Shown: positions 1 through 7,722, numbered from the stretch's first letter. The stretch: DNA of 14,884 bases from an uncultured bacterium (GCA_903904545.1 CAIVDB010000061.1:1-14884); one strand, 5' to 3'. A program made the numbers and translations. Notes: generated by a model from the letters alone, not told the origin.

Positions 1-99
1 CTCTATTCGTTGTATAAAGGATTAAATACTGATTTTCATCACGTTTACTTTTCTATCTTCTTGGATATGGCATTGTTTTTTTGTCTTAGAAGAATATAG
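1..99 (+). CDS. Possible 3' end of an upstream gene (partial)
   Basis: The first 32 codons in frame 1 are open from the window edge to a TAG at 97-99; the other two plus frames stop within about 25 bases. The peptide has a plausible mixed composition (LYSLYKGLNTDFHHVYFSIF, then a hydrophobic stretch ending in LRRI). I do not recognise it. It would be the C-terminus of a gene starting outside the window. An open run this short can occur by chance. Confidence 0.33.
   Translation, partial: LYSLYKGLNTDFHHVYFSIFLDMALFFCLRRI
44..71 (+). promoter_or_regulatory. Possible promoter for the membrane protein at 142
   Basis: TTTACT (44-49) and TATGGC (66-71) are separated by 16 bp, the spacing of the better promoters in this window. 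Both hexamers are imperfect, and the site would lie inside the possible upstream gene tail. Confidence 0.25.
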
Positions 100-141
100 T
101 GAGCCTTCGAAACAAAAATAACAATTAAAAAAAATAAAAAA

Positions 142-672
142 ATGAAAGAGATTCGCATCTATTTTTACACAAGATTCTCTTTCATAATTGCGGGAGGATC
201 TTATTTACTATCACAATTGGTTGCCTTTGTGATAGAATATCATGTGAGCAACGCCAATATATGGTCTGTCCTTTTTCTCAGAGGATCGACATTATTATTG
301 GATATGTTAGTAATACTCCCTGGAGTTTTGGCTATTCTTATGACCATATTCAGAAAGAAGATTACTAAATCCAATATCATTACGGTTGTAATGGTATGGT
401 TCAGAAAATCTGGGAGAAAATCACGTATCTCCAAAAAAAGTACACTACTAACACTGTATATAGCCGATACTTTTGGACTATTTATGGTGTTTTACCTTCC
501 CTATATCATCAGACTTTTTGTCTTGTATGAACTAGGGAATATCCAAAAAACCACCTTCGTAATCAATATGATTATCGGAGTTGGATCACTTTTGATCTTA
601 GGTTTTTGGGGGAAACGAATCATAAAAGGTCTCGATCGTTTTGGACGAAAGAGATTAAAAAAAATTCGATAA
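142..672 (+). CDS. Four-helix integral membrane protein of unknown function
   Basis: This encodes 176 residues ending in TAA. About four hydrophobic segments are visible: roughly residues 13-32 (FIIAGGSYLLSQLVAFVIEY), 43-67 (FLRGSTLLLDMLVILPGVLA), 109-128 (DTFGLFMVFYLPYIIRLFVL) and 138-155 (VINMIIGVGSLLILGFWG). The loops between them and the C-terminus are rich in Lys and Arg (RKSGRKSRISKKS; RFGRKRLKKIR), as expected for cytoplasmic segments. I recognise no family. The ATG follows an A-rich leader with no Shine-Dalgarno sequence. All of its roughly 15 glycines are GGN codons, unlike several other genes here. It is monocistronic, with a strong hairpin terminator starting at its stop codon. Confidence 0.7.
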   Translation: MKEIRIYFYTRFSFIIAGGSYLLSQLVAFVIEYHVSNANIWSVLFLRGSTLLLDMLVILPGVLAILMTIFRKKITKSNIITVVMVWFRKSGRKSRISKKSTLLTLYIADTFGLFMVFYLPYIIRLFVLYELGNIQKTTFVINMIIGVGSLLILGFWGKRIIKGLDRFGRKRLKKIR

Positions 673-722
673 CATCTTTGTATCTTGTGGTTATTTGCCC
701 GTGATAGAAAGATGTTTTTTTT
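671..722 (+). terminator. Rho-independent terminator of the 142-672 gene
   Basis: AACATCTTT (671-679) pairs perfectly with AAAGATGTT (708-716), and T residues continue to 722. The stem begins at the stop codon. The 28-nt loop is longer than usual. Confidence 0.7.
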
Positions 723-812
723 GAAATGGTTTATCAGGAATTGGGAATTAGTTTATTGGGGAAAAGGTAATCATGGGAAAAACTCCTATAAAAAAATCCT
801 ACGCTGTTCACT

Positions 813-836
813 TTTAGTTATTAGTTATTAACTATT
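813..836. repeat. Stop-rich TAGTTATTAGTTATTAACTA tail repeat
   Basis: A short run built from TTAGTTATT/AACTA units abuts the stop codon of the ZIP gene. A related sequence lies just past the dnaA stop (9731-9755). In both cases, read on the coding strand, ATAGTTAA follows the stop and AGTGAA ends the tail. It contains TAA and TAG in more than one frame. Confidence 0.4.
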
Positions 837-1586
837 TTATTCTCCTATAAGCAGCAACATCATTACTCCGATTCACAAGAGTATTCCCAAAAGCTGTCCG
901 GCTATCTGTCGCGACTTATTTTGTTTATGAAGTTCAGGAATAAGGTCAGACCCAGCAATATAGATAAATGAGCCTGCCGCAAAAGGGATTAAGAAACTTG
1001 TGATATTACCTATATATTTATGCAAGACCAAAGCAATGACAACACCCAATATCGCCGTCAATGCGGTCAGAAAATTTACAAATATTGCTCTTTTTTTACT
1101 AAATCCCCCATGAATCAAAACACCGAAATCACCTATCTCTTGAGGAACTTCATGCAAAAGTACGGCTAGCGTTGTCGCGATACCTACAGGAATACTTACG
1201 AGATAACTTCCTGCGATGATGAGTCCATCAATAAAATTATGTACTGCATCACCAACAAGATTCATCATAGCGAAGGGATGTACATGAGTTTTGGTGATCG
1301 GCATATGACAGTGATTTCGATGGATAAATTTTTCTGTCACAAACCCGAAAATAATTCCTCCCAAACAACTCAATGCAACCTGGATACTCCACCCTGCTTC
1401 TTCTATAACTTCTGGCAGAAGATGAATAAAGACATCTCCAAGTAATGCTCCCGCAGAGAAACTTACGAGGAACAAAATTATCTTTTTCAGCTTATCTGTT
1501 GAAAATCCTAAGGCAATGACGCCAACTAATGAAACCGCACTGACTGCGAGGACACTTATAAGTGAATAGAATCGAACTTGTTGCAT
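837..1586 (-). CDS. ZIP family divalent metal transporter
   Basis: A ZIP (Zrt/Irt-like) carrier that probably brings zinc or iron into the cytoplasm across the plasma membrane. With ATG at 1586 it is 249 residues with seven to eight helices. The metal-site signatures are present: HNFIDG in helix IV and HEVPQEIGDF in helix V. A His-rich loop (HRNHCHMP...HVHP) lies between helices III and IV, where the family has its variable metal loop. The frame meets a TGA at 873-875; read as glycine, the protein continues with GIGVMMLLLIGE to TAA at 837, matching the usual end of the last ZIP helix. An earlier ATG at 1616 would add ten residues that lie in a dispersed repeat, so I prefer 1586. It is the last gene of the minus-strand block, downstream of the alr fragment. 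Confidence 0.9.
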
Positions 1587-1597
1587 GGGGAATTGGA

Positions 1598-1646
1598 AGA
1601 GTAAAAAGTTGAACAAAATCGTACAAGATTGTACAAAATTGTAGAA
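1598..1646. repeat. Dispersed 49-bp repeat, copy 1, with 10-bp periodicity
   Basis: This aligns with 4866-4914 in the same orientation with about 7 mismatches in 49. Inside it a 10-bp unit recurs as AAAATCGTAC, AAGATTGTAC, AAAATTGTAG. It lies immediately upstream of the preferred ZIP start and overlaps the longer alternative start. Function is unknown. Confidence 0.6.
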
Positions 1647-1725
1647 TAGCTTAATTTATTTAATTTGGAAGGGTAAAAGGTTTATTCGTAATTTGGAATC
1701 AGGGATCCTTATTTTCTCAATTAAG

Positions 1726-1767
1726 ATTCCGGCCGCAGTCCGGTAAACCGTACAATAACGCCGGAAT
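1726..1767. repeat. GC-rich palindrome, ATTCCGGC...GCCGGAAT
   Basis: ATTCCGGC (1726-1733) and GCCGGAAT (1760-1767) are perfect inverted arms around a loop that itself holds CGGTAAACCG (1741-1750). It lies just past the TAG of the alr fragment and is much richer in GC than its surroundings. It resembles the small REP-like intergenic palindromes common in bacteria. It could end transcription of the block but has no clear U-tract. Confidence 0.5.
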
Positions 1768-1777
1768 GACGATAAGA

Positions 1778-1879
1778 CTATATGATTTCCCTTCTTATTC
1801 CCTTGTCCAATCTCACCAAACATTCATACACGATCGTATCGCTGGCTTGGGCCAGGGCGGCAACCAAACTTGAGTTTTT
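1778..1879 (-). pseudogene. Detached 3' end of a second alanine racemase gene
   Basis: After the deaminase TAA, the same frame stays open for 33 codons to TAG at 1778-1780. Its last 21 residues (SDTIVYECLVRLDKGIRREII) are identical to the C-terminus of the intact racemase at 2414, and the residues before that (LVAALAQA) are still similar. At DNA level the two copies differ at roughly one base in five, nearly all at third codon positions. The fragment therefore looks like the end of a once-functional, diverged alr, not a fresh duplication. It has no start and lacks the catalytic domains. It may be the stump of the resident alr left when a related alr-deaminase segment replaced the rest. Confidence 0.8.
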
Positions 1880-2347
1880 TTACTCAGATGATAGAGTAAT
1901 CAATTCTTTACATTCATCTCTCATAAATCATTCAACCAATTCTGTCTTGGGATAGCTTTTATCAAGAACTTCCCTACATGGGATTCAAATCTGCCTCCAC
2001 GATAAAGTATCTGATCACTTTCATTTCGTGTCTTCAGAATATGCTCCAAATACTATTCCATCCATCTTTGCCCAAACTATTGCTGCGGCACACATTGGAC
2101 AACATTCTTGAGTTGTATATATCACACATCACTTAAGAGATCTACTATTTATATTTTTACAAGCATCTCTAATTGCTACCATCTCAGCATGAGCAGTAGG
2201 ATCTTCATCTCTTCTTTGTCTTGATTCTCAAATGCCGATTATCTTGTCATCTCTTACGATTACCGCTCATATTGGATACTCTCAAATTTCAAAGCATTTC
2301 CTAGCAACTTCTATAGCTTTGATCATAAATGTATCATCTGTCTTCAT
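1880..2347 (-). CDS. Zinc-dependent nucleoside/nucleobase deaminase (TadA/guanine deaminase-like)
   Basis: This hydrolytically deaminates a base or nucleoside. It is 155 residues under code 25, the usual family length. The zinc site is clear: H53-A-E55 in PTAHAEM gives the first ligand and the proton-shuttle glutamate, and C83-P-M-C86 gives the other ligands. The N-terminus (FMIKAIEVARKCFEIGEYPI) and the IVWAKMDGIVFGA strand fit the CDA superfamily. The pattern DPTAHAE plus the 90-155 tail looks closer to guanine deaminase-type enzymes than to strict TadA, so the substrate is open. Eight of eleven glycines are UGA (22, 27, 40, 73, 109, 111, 121, 140), so standard-code gene calling would miss it. 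An in-frame ATG at 2383 is an alternative start. It sits between the intact alr and the alr fragment, with no strong promoter of its own. Confidence 0.88.
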
Positions 2348-2413
2348 TCTAGATAAATATAAGATTAAAATATGTGATTTCATACAACGATACACTTATA
2401 AACTCTACACCAT

Positions 2414-3556
2414 TTATATAATTTCCCTTCTTATTCCTTTATCTAATCTCACTAAACATTCATAGACAATAGTGTCACTTGCGGTCGCTAATGCCTGCAT
2501 GCTATGGGCATCTTTTGGATTGGAGCTAATGATCTCTACTTTAGTCCCAATATCTATAAGCGCGTCTCCTTCACAGGTACAAGTACAAAGATTCATACAA
2601 ATAGTACCTACTTGTTTCAATTGGCGTCTTCCCGTATATCCTACAATCTTTCCTGATGCACTTCTTGGCAATCCTTCGGCATACCCAAAAGGAATCGTAG
2701 CTAGAATCATCCTGTCGTGTAGCTTATGCGTATGTCCATAACTCACGCCATCACCTGGCCATGCCAATTGGGAAGAGATGACTCTAGACGTAATGGATAA
2801 TGCAGGACGTAATTTGGCGAACTGCTGATACTGAGGATGTCCTGGAGCAAAAGGATTGTAGCCATACATCGCTATTCCTGGTCTATACGCATTGAAAAAC
2901 ACATCATCCACTACTCCGATCCCTGCACTATTCCCGATATGTTTATAGAGCGGAGTAAATCCTGCGTCGACGATACTGTGATATAATTTTTTGAACATCG
3001 CGATTTGCTCTTGGATGCTTTTGCTCTTATCTTCGTCAGCACTATGAAAATGAGAAAGCACTCCCTCTAGGTGCAGCTTGGGATATTTACGGAGTTCTTC
3101 CAAAATGATCAGCAACTGGTCTTCTTGGATTCCCTCTCTTTGCATTCCCGTATTGAGGAAGAGATGGATCTTGATGGGTTTATTTATTTTTCCTAATGCT
3201 CTGACCGTACCGAGATTGTAGACGCAGAAAGTTGTTCTTTTAGTATCGTACTTTGGATAGTTCTCGAGGAGGGTTTCTCCTAGGAGTAAAATAGCTTTGT
3301 CGGAATGTTGTTTCACGATTTGATACTCCGGGAAGCTATCGACTGCCAAATACGGGACGTCCGTAGTTCTCAGTATCTTTACCATTTCTTTCAATCCGTG
3401 TCCATACGCGTTAGATTTGAGTACGGGAAAAAAGACCGCCTGTGGCTGGAGTTTCTGCAACAATTCTAGATTATGATAGAGTGATTTCTTGTGGATGCTT
3501 ATGATATTCATAGGGATCACCTTCGGTTTTCGTCGCTGTTTCAAAAGAGAAAACAT
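2414..3556 (-). CDS. alr: Alanine racemase
   Basis: A PLP enzyme that interconverts L- and D-alanine to supply D-Ala for peptidoglycan; cytoplasmic. The PLP lysine lies in VLKSNAYGHG near residue 48 of the long form. The second catalytic region has the tyrosine of GVSYGH followed by ATIPFGYAEGLPRSASGK, and the C-terminal beta domain has VGTICMN and ends YECLVRLDKGIRREII. The start at 3556 gives 380 residues and a leader of about 40 nt from the predicted promoter. An internal ATG at 3511 gives 365 residues, begins MNIISIHKKSLYHNLELLQK as the family does, and has AAGGTGA just upstream; it may be the true start. None of its about 27 glycines uses UGA, in contrast with the deaminase just downstream. 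The 3' end is duplicated, in diverged form, beyond that deaminase. Confidence 0.93.
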   Translation of the reverse strand: MFSLLKQRRKPKVIPMNIISIHKKSLYHNLELLQKLQPQAVFFPVLKSNAYGHGLKEMVKILRTTDVPYLAVDSFPEYQIVKQHSDKAILLLGETLLENYPKYDTKRTTFCVYNLGTVRALGKINKPIKIHLFLNTGMQREGIQEDQLLIILEELRKYPKLHLEGVLSHFHSADEDKSKSIQEQIAMFKKLYHSIVDAGFTPLYKHIGNSAGIGVVDDVFFNAYRPGIAMYGYNPFAPGHPQYQQFAKLRPALSITSRVISSQLAWPGDGVSYGHTHKLHDRMILATIPFGYAEGLPRSASGKIVGYTGRRQLKQVGTICMNLCTCTCEGDALIDIGTKVEIISSNPKDAHSMQALATASDTIVYECLVRLDKGIRREII

Positions 3557-3596
3557 TGAGAAGAAGAAAAAATAAAAGAGATATTCGATTGGTCTT

Positions 3597-3624
3597 ATCC
3601 TAGCTATTTCGGAGTTGATTACAA
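3597..3624 (-). promoter_or_regulatory. Predicted sigma-70-type promoter of alr
   Basis: On the minus strand TTGTAA (3619-3624) and TAGGAT (3597-3602) have a 16-bp spacer. Transcription would start near 3590, about 35 nt before the 3556 ATG. Confidence 0.5.
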
Positions 3625-3642
3625 TAATTTTTTGGATACTGG

Positions 3643-3668
3643 AAAGGCTCCCTTATCCGGGAGCCTTT
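3643..3668 (-). terminator. Hairpin terminator after the 3688-4173 gene
   Basis: AAAGGCTCCC (3643-3652) and GGGAGCCTTT (3659-3668) form a perfect 10-bp stem with a 6-nt loop, 20 bases past the stop of the minus-strand gene. The U-tract is short. Confidence 0.65.
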
Positions 3669-3687
3669 GCATTAAATTGTTACCTAA

Positions 3688-4173
3688 TTATTTTAGATGA
3701 AAATAATCAAGCAAAATAGATTCAATTTGTTTATAAGTAGAAATGCACTCTTTGTCGTCCTGGATAGAATAATAGGGACTAACAAATAATGAGTAGACAT
3801 CTCCAGCATAGCTATATTGCATTGTGGGGAATAAACATTTAATATTTCCCCTTCCAATAACAATCTCACTGATTCTTTTTATGTTCCGATCATCAGATAA
3901 GGAAAATACCTTATGAGATATATCTTCACATTCTATTGCAAGTTCTGCAATAGCAGTCTTAGCGGCTAAGGGCTTATCTTCTTTCAAAAGATTATCAATA
4001 GCCAATAATTTTTCAGAGAAATTCTCGTACTTTTTTCTTCTTGCATTTAGTATATTCTGGGTTATTCGTTTCCCAACTTCCCTTATATATTGTATTAGAC
4101 TTCGCCTAATATCACCACCCAAGAAGAATAGTACTATTCCTACGAACATGATTATAATGTACTTTGTGTCCAT
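3688..4173 (-). CDS. Orphan membrane-anchored protein of unknown function
   Basis: 161 residues ending in TAA. Residues 5-20 (YIIIMFVGIVLFFLGG) form one N-terminal membrane helix. A basic stretch (RRSLIQYIREVGKR, NARRKKYE) follows, suggesting a cytoplasmic body, then a probably helical section to about residue 95 (KLLAIDNLLKEDKPLAAKTA) and a mixed C-terminal part with many Tyr and Ser. I recognise no family. It has its own promoter (TTGACT-16-TAAAAG), an A-rich leader and a hairpin terminator, so it is a solitary unit. It contains no UGA codon. It resembles its neighbour at 4367 in gene architecture but not in sequence. Confidence 0.65.
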   Translation of the reverse strand: MDTKYIIIMFVGIVLFFLGGDIRRSLIQYIREVGKRITQNILNARRKKYENFSEKLLAIDNLLKEDKPLAAKTAIAELAIECEDISHKVFSLSDDRNIKRISEIVIGRGNIKCLFPTMQYSYAGDVYSLFVSPYYSIQDDKECISTYKQIESILLDYFHLK

Positions 4174-4209
4174 GGCATATTATTTTGTTTATAATTTTTT
4201 TATTTTCCT

Positions 4210-4237
4210 CTTTTATCCTTCTATCGAGAAAAGTCAA
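4210..4237 (-). promoter_or_regulatory. Promoter of the 3688-4173 gene
   Basis: On the minus strand TTGACT (4232-4237) and TAAAAG (4210-4215) have a 16-bp spacer. The ATG lies 36 bases past the -10, after an A-rich leader. Confidence 0.55.
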
Positions 4238-4299
4238 GTCTCTATTTCTAAAATAAGACGCCGGAAATCCCCAAAGGACTAGTCCACGAAGGTGGGTTT

Positions 4300-4331
4300 T
4301 AACGTCGTTTTTATCTATAATTCCTATACGA
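4300..4331. repeat. Dispersed repeat, TAACGTCGTTT...AATTCCTATACGA, copy 1
   Basis: TAACGTCGTTT (4300-4310) and AATTCCTATACGA (4319-4331) both recur in the same order on the minus strand at 14060-14016, separated there by a longer insert. The site abuts the terminator of the 4367-4726 gene. Confidence 0.5.
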
Positions 4332-4365
4332 AAAAAGGGCTGCCTGAATCCAGACAGCTCTTTTT
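4331..4365 (-). terminator. Rho-independent terminator of the 4367-4726 gene
   Basis: On the minus strand GAGCTGTCTG and CAGGCAGCCC pair across GATT with G-U wobbles, then TTTTTT follows. The A/T tracts on both sides extend the stem. It begins directly after the stop codon. Confidence 0.75.
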
Positions 4366-4366
4366 A

Positions 4367-4726
4367 TTACAAGTGTTGTTCATAATGGTGATCATCCTTG
4401 GGTAATTTTTCTCCAAAGAAATTGGCCATCGTTGATAGAAATTTTTCCCTATCTGATAGAGTAGGAAGTTCCTTTCGTAGTCCACCTAGTGCTTCTTTGT
4501 ACGCAGAGGATTCTGCTTGCATAACAGCCGACGTCAATCCGTTCATCAACTGAGAGAATTTAAAGACATATGCTGTTCCATGAGAACAGGGAATCATATA
4601 CAGACTTCTCTGCCCTGGTCCATCTGCCTGGAAAAGCTGAGGAATTTGGATTACCTTATATCCATGTTCTGTTTCTAGAAGTGGATAAATAAAGATTTTG
4701 ATGATTTGGTATACTGCTGGTGTCAT
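4367..4726 (-). CDS. Orphan small protein of unknown function
   Basis: 119 residues from ATG to TAA. The N-terminus (TPAVYQIIKIFIYPLLETEH) is hydrophobic but broken by charged and proline residues, so it is more likely part of a fold than a membrane helix. The middle has SLYMIPCSHGTAYVFKFSQL, and the C-terminal half looks helical (AVMQAESSAYKEALGGLRKE) before a His-rich tail (DDHHYEQH). I recognise no family. It is a solitary gene with a TTGACT-16-TAGAAT promoter and a terminator touching its stop. It has no UGA codon. Confidence 0.6.
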   Translation of the reverse strand: MTPAVYQIIKIFIYPLLETEHGYKVIQIPQLFQADGPGQRSLYMIPCSHGTAYVFKFSQLMNGLTSAVMQAESSAYKEALGGLRKELPTLSDREKFLSTMANFFGEKLPKDDHHYEQHL

Positions 4727-4772
4727 TTTGTTGTGGTATTAATTTGTTTGTAATTTTGTTTACTGTATTTAT

Positions 4773-4800
4773 ATTCTATCTATTTACCCAAAAAAGTCAA
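4773..4800 (-). promoter_or_regulatory. Promoter of the 4367-4726 gene
   Basis: On the minus strand TTGACT (4795-4800) and TAGAAT (4773-4778) have a 16-bp spacer. An A-rich leader of about 46 nt leads to the ATG. Confidence 0.6.
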
Positions 4801-4830
4801 TCCTATATACCAATTATCTCTTCTTCGGGA

Positions 4831-4858
4831 TTGCTTTTTTTGTGAGAAAAATTACATA
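4831..4858 (+). promoter_or_regulatory. Weak promoter candidate for clpC
   Basis: TTGCTT (4831-4836) and TACATA (4853-4858) are spaced by 16 bp. This would give a leader of about 190 nt that includes the 49-bp repeat. The hexamers are poor; I saw no CIRCE or other heat-shock operator. Confidence 0.25.
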
Positions 4859-4865
4859 GAAGAGA

Positions 4866-4914
4866 AGAGTAAAAAATCGAACAAAATCGTAAAAGATTGT
4901 ACAAGGTTGTGGGA
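4866..4914. repeat. Dispersed 49-bp repeat, copy 2
   Basis: The partner of 1598-1646, about 86% identical over 49 bases, again with 10-bp units (AAAATCGTAA, AAGATTGTAC, AAGGTTGTGG). It lies in the region upstream of clpC. Confidence 0.6.
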
Positions 4915-5056
4915 GATTTTTTCTTTATACGAATCCCCCAATAGACCAATCCCTGATTCCTAATTCCCAATAGACAAAAAACAAATAGTAGCTAGATATT
5001 CAATTCTGCATTCTAAATTCCGAATTCTCTTTATCCCCTCGCCAACAATTCACTCA

Positions 5057-7633
5057 ATGCACAATCATATAGACGTATTTACAGCTCAAGCGATTTCTGG
5101 ACTTAAACAAGCCAATAGTCTTGCGTCGCGTACCAAGCAAAGAACTATCAGAGGAGATGATTTGTTTTTTGGTGTCTGTATGGTATTACAACAACATGGA
5201 CTTTTAGGTGTCTTTGAACATGTCGTCGGATTGCCTCATCAGGATATCTTTATAGGGTATCCAGAGGGGAAATATGGACTAAAAGGGAATGTAATCGACT
5301 ATGTTCAAGAAAAGTATCTTGGTTTTAGCAAAAAACTCAGTCAAAAACTACAATCCTTTATGACTCCAACAATGCAACATTTGGACCTTGGAGTCCTCTT
5401 TTATATATCATTTTTCGATTTGTCCAGTCCATGTGTAGAGCACCTTCATAGCCAGGGAATAGACATCAAAACACTACGTCGCACCTCACAAAAAGTGATT
5501 GCAACGGGGGCGATTTCCCACTATGGCTTATTTGCTTTTTTGGAGATTTTGACTAAAATACTAACAGCATTCCATTTAGATCCTAAAACATTGCATACGA
5601 TGAATATAGATAATATCAAGGAAACTAGTGATATCAATATGCTTTTAGATGCTATTGATAGTGAAATCATGGAGAGAAATGACTCCCCTACTGCAGAAGC
5701 TGATAAAGGGAAAAAAGAAGAAAAAAAACTTACGATAGAATATTTTGGGACTGACCTTACCAAAGATGTGAGAGATGGTTTTTTAGATCCCGTGATTGGA
5801 AGAGAAAACGAAATCAATCAAGTAATCTATACCCTTTTGAGAAAAAATAAAAATAATCCTCTTTTGCTCGGTGAAGCAGGAGTTGGAAAAACTGCTATCG
5901 TTGAATGACTTGCACAAAAAATTGTCAAAGGTGAAGTCCCAGACAAATTATTGCATAAGAAAATTTTCTTGCTTGATATGGGAACCCTTCTTGCAGGGAC
6001 AAAATATAGAGGTGAATTTGAAGCGAGAATGAAATCGATCCTTGAAGAAGCAGTAGATCCTACAAACAATATCATCATCTTTATCGATGAAATCCATACA
6101 ATTATCGGAGCTGGTGGACAAGAAAATAACGATGCTGCGCAAATGATCAAGCCACTTTTGGCAAGAGGAAAAATCAAACTTATTGGAGCAACTACGTTTA
6201 ATGAATATCAGAAACATATCGAAAAAGATGCTGCGCTCAAAAGAAGATTTCAAGAAGTGATCGTCAATGAACCTGATCCTGAATCTACGCTCAGTATTCT
6301 CAAGGGATTGAAACAAACGTATGAAGATTTCCATGGAGTACAATTGACTGACGAGGCACTCGAATCCTCTATCAATCTCTCTAGAAGATATATGATGAAT
6401 AAATTTCTTCCAGATAAAGCATTGGATCTTATCGATGAAGCCTGTGCAAGAGAATCTACGATGACACAAAAATTAGACAACGACGATGAATACAAAACGT
6501 ACGAAGAGACGCTTGCTAAACTCCAGAAAAAAATAGAAGACTCTATAGAAAAACAAGATTACTTCGGAGCAGCAGAACTCAAAGATAAAGAAGAACAGAT
6601 CAAGACAGACATGAATAAGATCAGAACCAGCAAAAATATTCCTACCCACCTCAGACCACTTATTGACGCTAAGGATATCGGGAATGTGCTTGCAGATAAG
6701 ACAGGAATCCCTACGCATATCGTCAATGAAGATGAAGTGAGTAAGCTCAGAAGACTTGCTGAAGGGCTCAAAACGACTATTATCGGACAAGACGAAGCAG
6801 TAGATGCTGTCGTCAAAACACTTACCAGAAGTAGACTCTCTGTGATCACCCATAAGAAACCTATTGGATCATTTCTTTTCCTTGGACCAAGTGGTGTAGG
6901 AAAAACTTATCTTGCAAAATTGATCGCTAAGGATTATTTTGGTGATGAAAATGCATTGATTAGGATAGATATGTCTGAGTTTATGGAGAAGTATTCTGTC
7001 TCTAAATTGATCGGTTCGCCAGCTGGATACGTTGGGTATGATGAAGGAGGTGGCCTCACTGAAGCAGTCAGAAGAAAACCCTATTCGGTAATTCTTTTCG
7101 ATGAAGTCGAAAAAGCTGCAACAGATGTCTTGAATATCTTATTGCAAATCTTGGATGAAGGACATCTCAAGGATGCAAAGGGAAGATGGATTGATTTCAA
7201 AAATACGATCATCATCATGACGTCAAATATCGGTAGTGAAGAATTTGGAAAAAAACAATCACGCATCGGATTTGCCAATCAAGATGAGAAGACCAGTGAA
7301 AAAGATTTCGCTCTCGTCAAAGAAAGAGTCTTGGAAGAAATGAAAAACTTCCTTTCTCCAGAATTGATCAACAGAATTGATTATAAGATTGTCTTCCAAC
7401 ATTTGGAGAAATCAACACTGGCAAAAATTCTTACATCCAAACTTGATACCTTCCTCTCTACATGGAAGACACATTCAGATATTGCTTTGCCTAAGTTTAC
7501 TCAGAAGAAGATCGGTGAAATAGTTGATAAGATTTACGATCCTCAATACGGAGCAAGACCCGTCGAAAGATATATTCAAGATGAAGTAGAACCAGAATTG
7601 ATCAATAAAGTATTGAATAAGAAGGGAAAATAA
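5057..7633 (+). CDS. clpC: ClpC-type AAA+ protein unfoldase
   Basis: An ATP-driven cytoplasmic unfoldase that threads substrates, normally into the ClpP protease. It is 858 residues under code 25. The order is: a Clp N-terminal domain (about 1-150), a linker, AAA-1 with Walker A GEAGVGKT (272-279) and Walker B IIIFIDE (about 339-345), a short middle region with a UVR-like motif (about 489-515, [20 protein letters not shown]), AAA-2 with Walker A GPSGVGKT (610-617) and Walker B VILFDE, and a sensor-2 C-terminus ([10 protein letters not shown]). The UVR and short middle domain favour ClpC over ClpB. The single in-frame TGA (5906-5908) is codon 284, the invariant glycine after Walker A (VE-G-LAQKI), the best proof of recoding here. 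Only this one of its many glycines is UGA. It is monocistronic with its own terminator. Confidence 0.95.
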
Positions 7634-7646
7634 TCGCTGCACGTTG

Positions 7647-7705
7647 CTATACATTACCATGGTAACGTATAGTAATGTGTGGTAACGCATAGTAATGCCT
7701 TGTAA
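7647..7705. repeat. Palindrome and 20-bp tandem repeat after clpC
   Basis: Positions 7647-7672 form a 26-bp palindrome centred on CCATGG with one mismatched pair. Its right arm starts a 20-bp direct repeat (GGTAACGTATAGTAATGTGT at 7661, GGTAACGCATAGTAATGCCT at 7681) with a partial third unit at 7701. It lies between the clpC stop and its terminator, so it would be in the 3' UTR. Confidence 0.65.
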
Positions 7706-7722
7706 TACAATTCAAAGCAATA

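Larger units (their letters stand above)
4727..5056. other. 330-bp intergenic region between divergent genes
   Basis: No gene is visible under code 25. The region holds the minus-strand promoter of the 4367-4726 gene at its left end, a weak plus-strand promoter candidate (4831-4858), copy 2 of the 49-bp repeat (4866-4914), and degenerate text of the type CCAATCCCTGATTCCTAATT, which has relatives near 731-760, 1690 and 9540-9575. No Shine-Dalgarno sequence precedes the clpC ATG. Confidence 0.6.

Noticed and set aside
1587..1616. Longer ZIP start at 1616
   Set aside because: The ten extra codons lie in a dispersed repeat; ZIP proteins usually begin just before the first helix, as the 1586 start does.
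1880..2347. UGA as selenocysteine or tryptophan
   Set aside because: The UGA positions align with glycines, are too many and occur in unrelated genes; Trp is encoded by TGG (for example in IVWAK and LSWRQ).
2232..2465. Plus-strand open frame of 77 codons
   Set aside because: It is the shadow of the deaminase and the alr 3' end, which have clear family motifs on the minus strand.
5521..5817. Antisense open frames over clpC on the minus strand
   Set aside because: They are shadows of a strongly conserved gene and show no protein-like features.
5903..5954. Frameshift or nonsense mutation splitting clpC into two genes
   Set aside because: The frame continues without shift across one TGA, at a family-invariant glycine, and the same pattern occurs in many other genes.
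7647..7705. CRISPR array
   Set aside because: There are only two and a half adjacent 20-bp units with no spacers and no cas genes.
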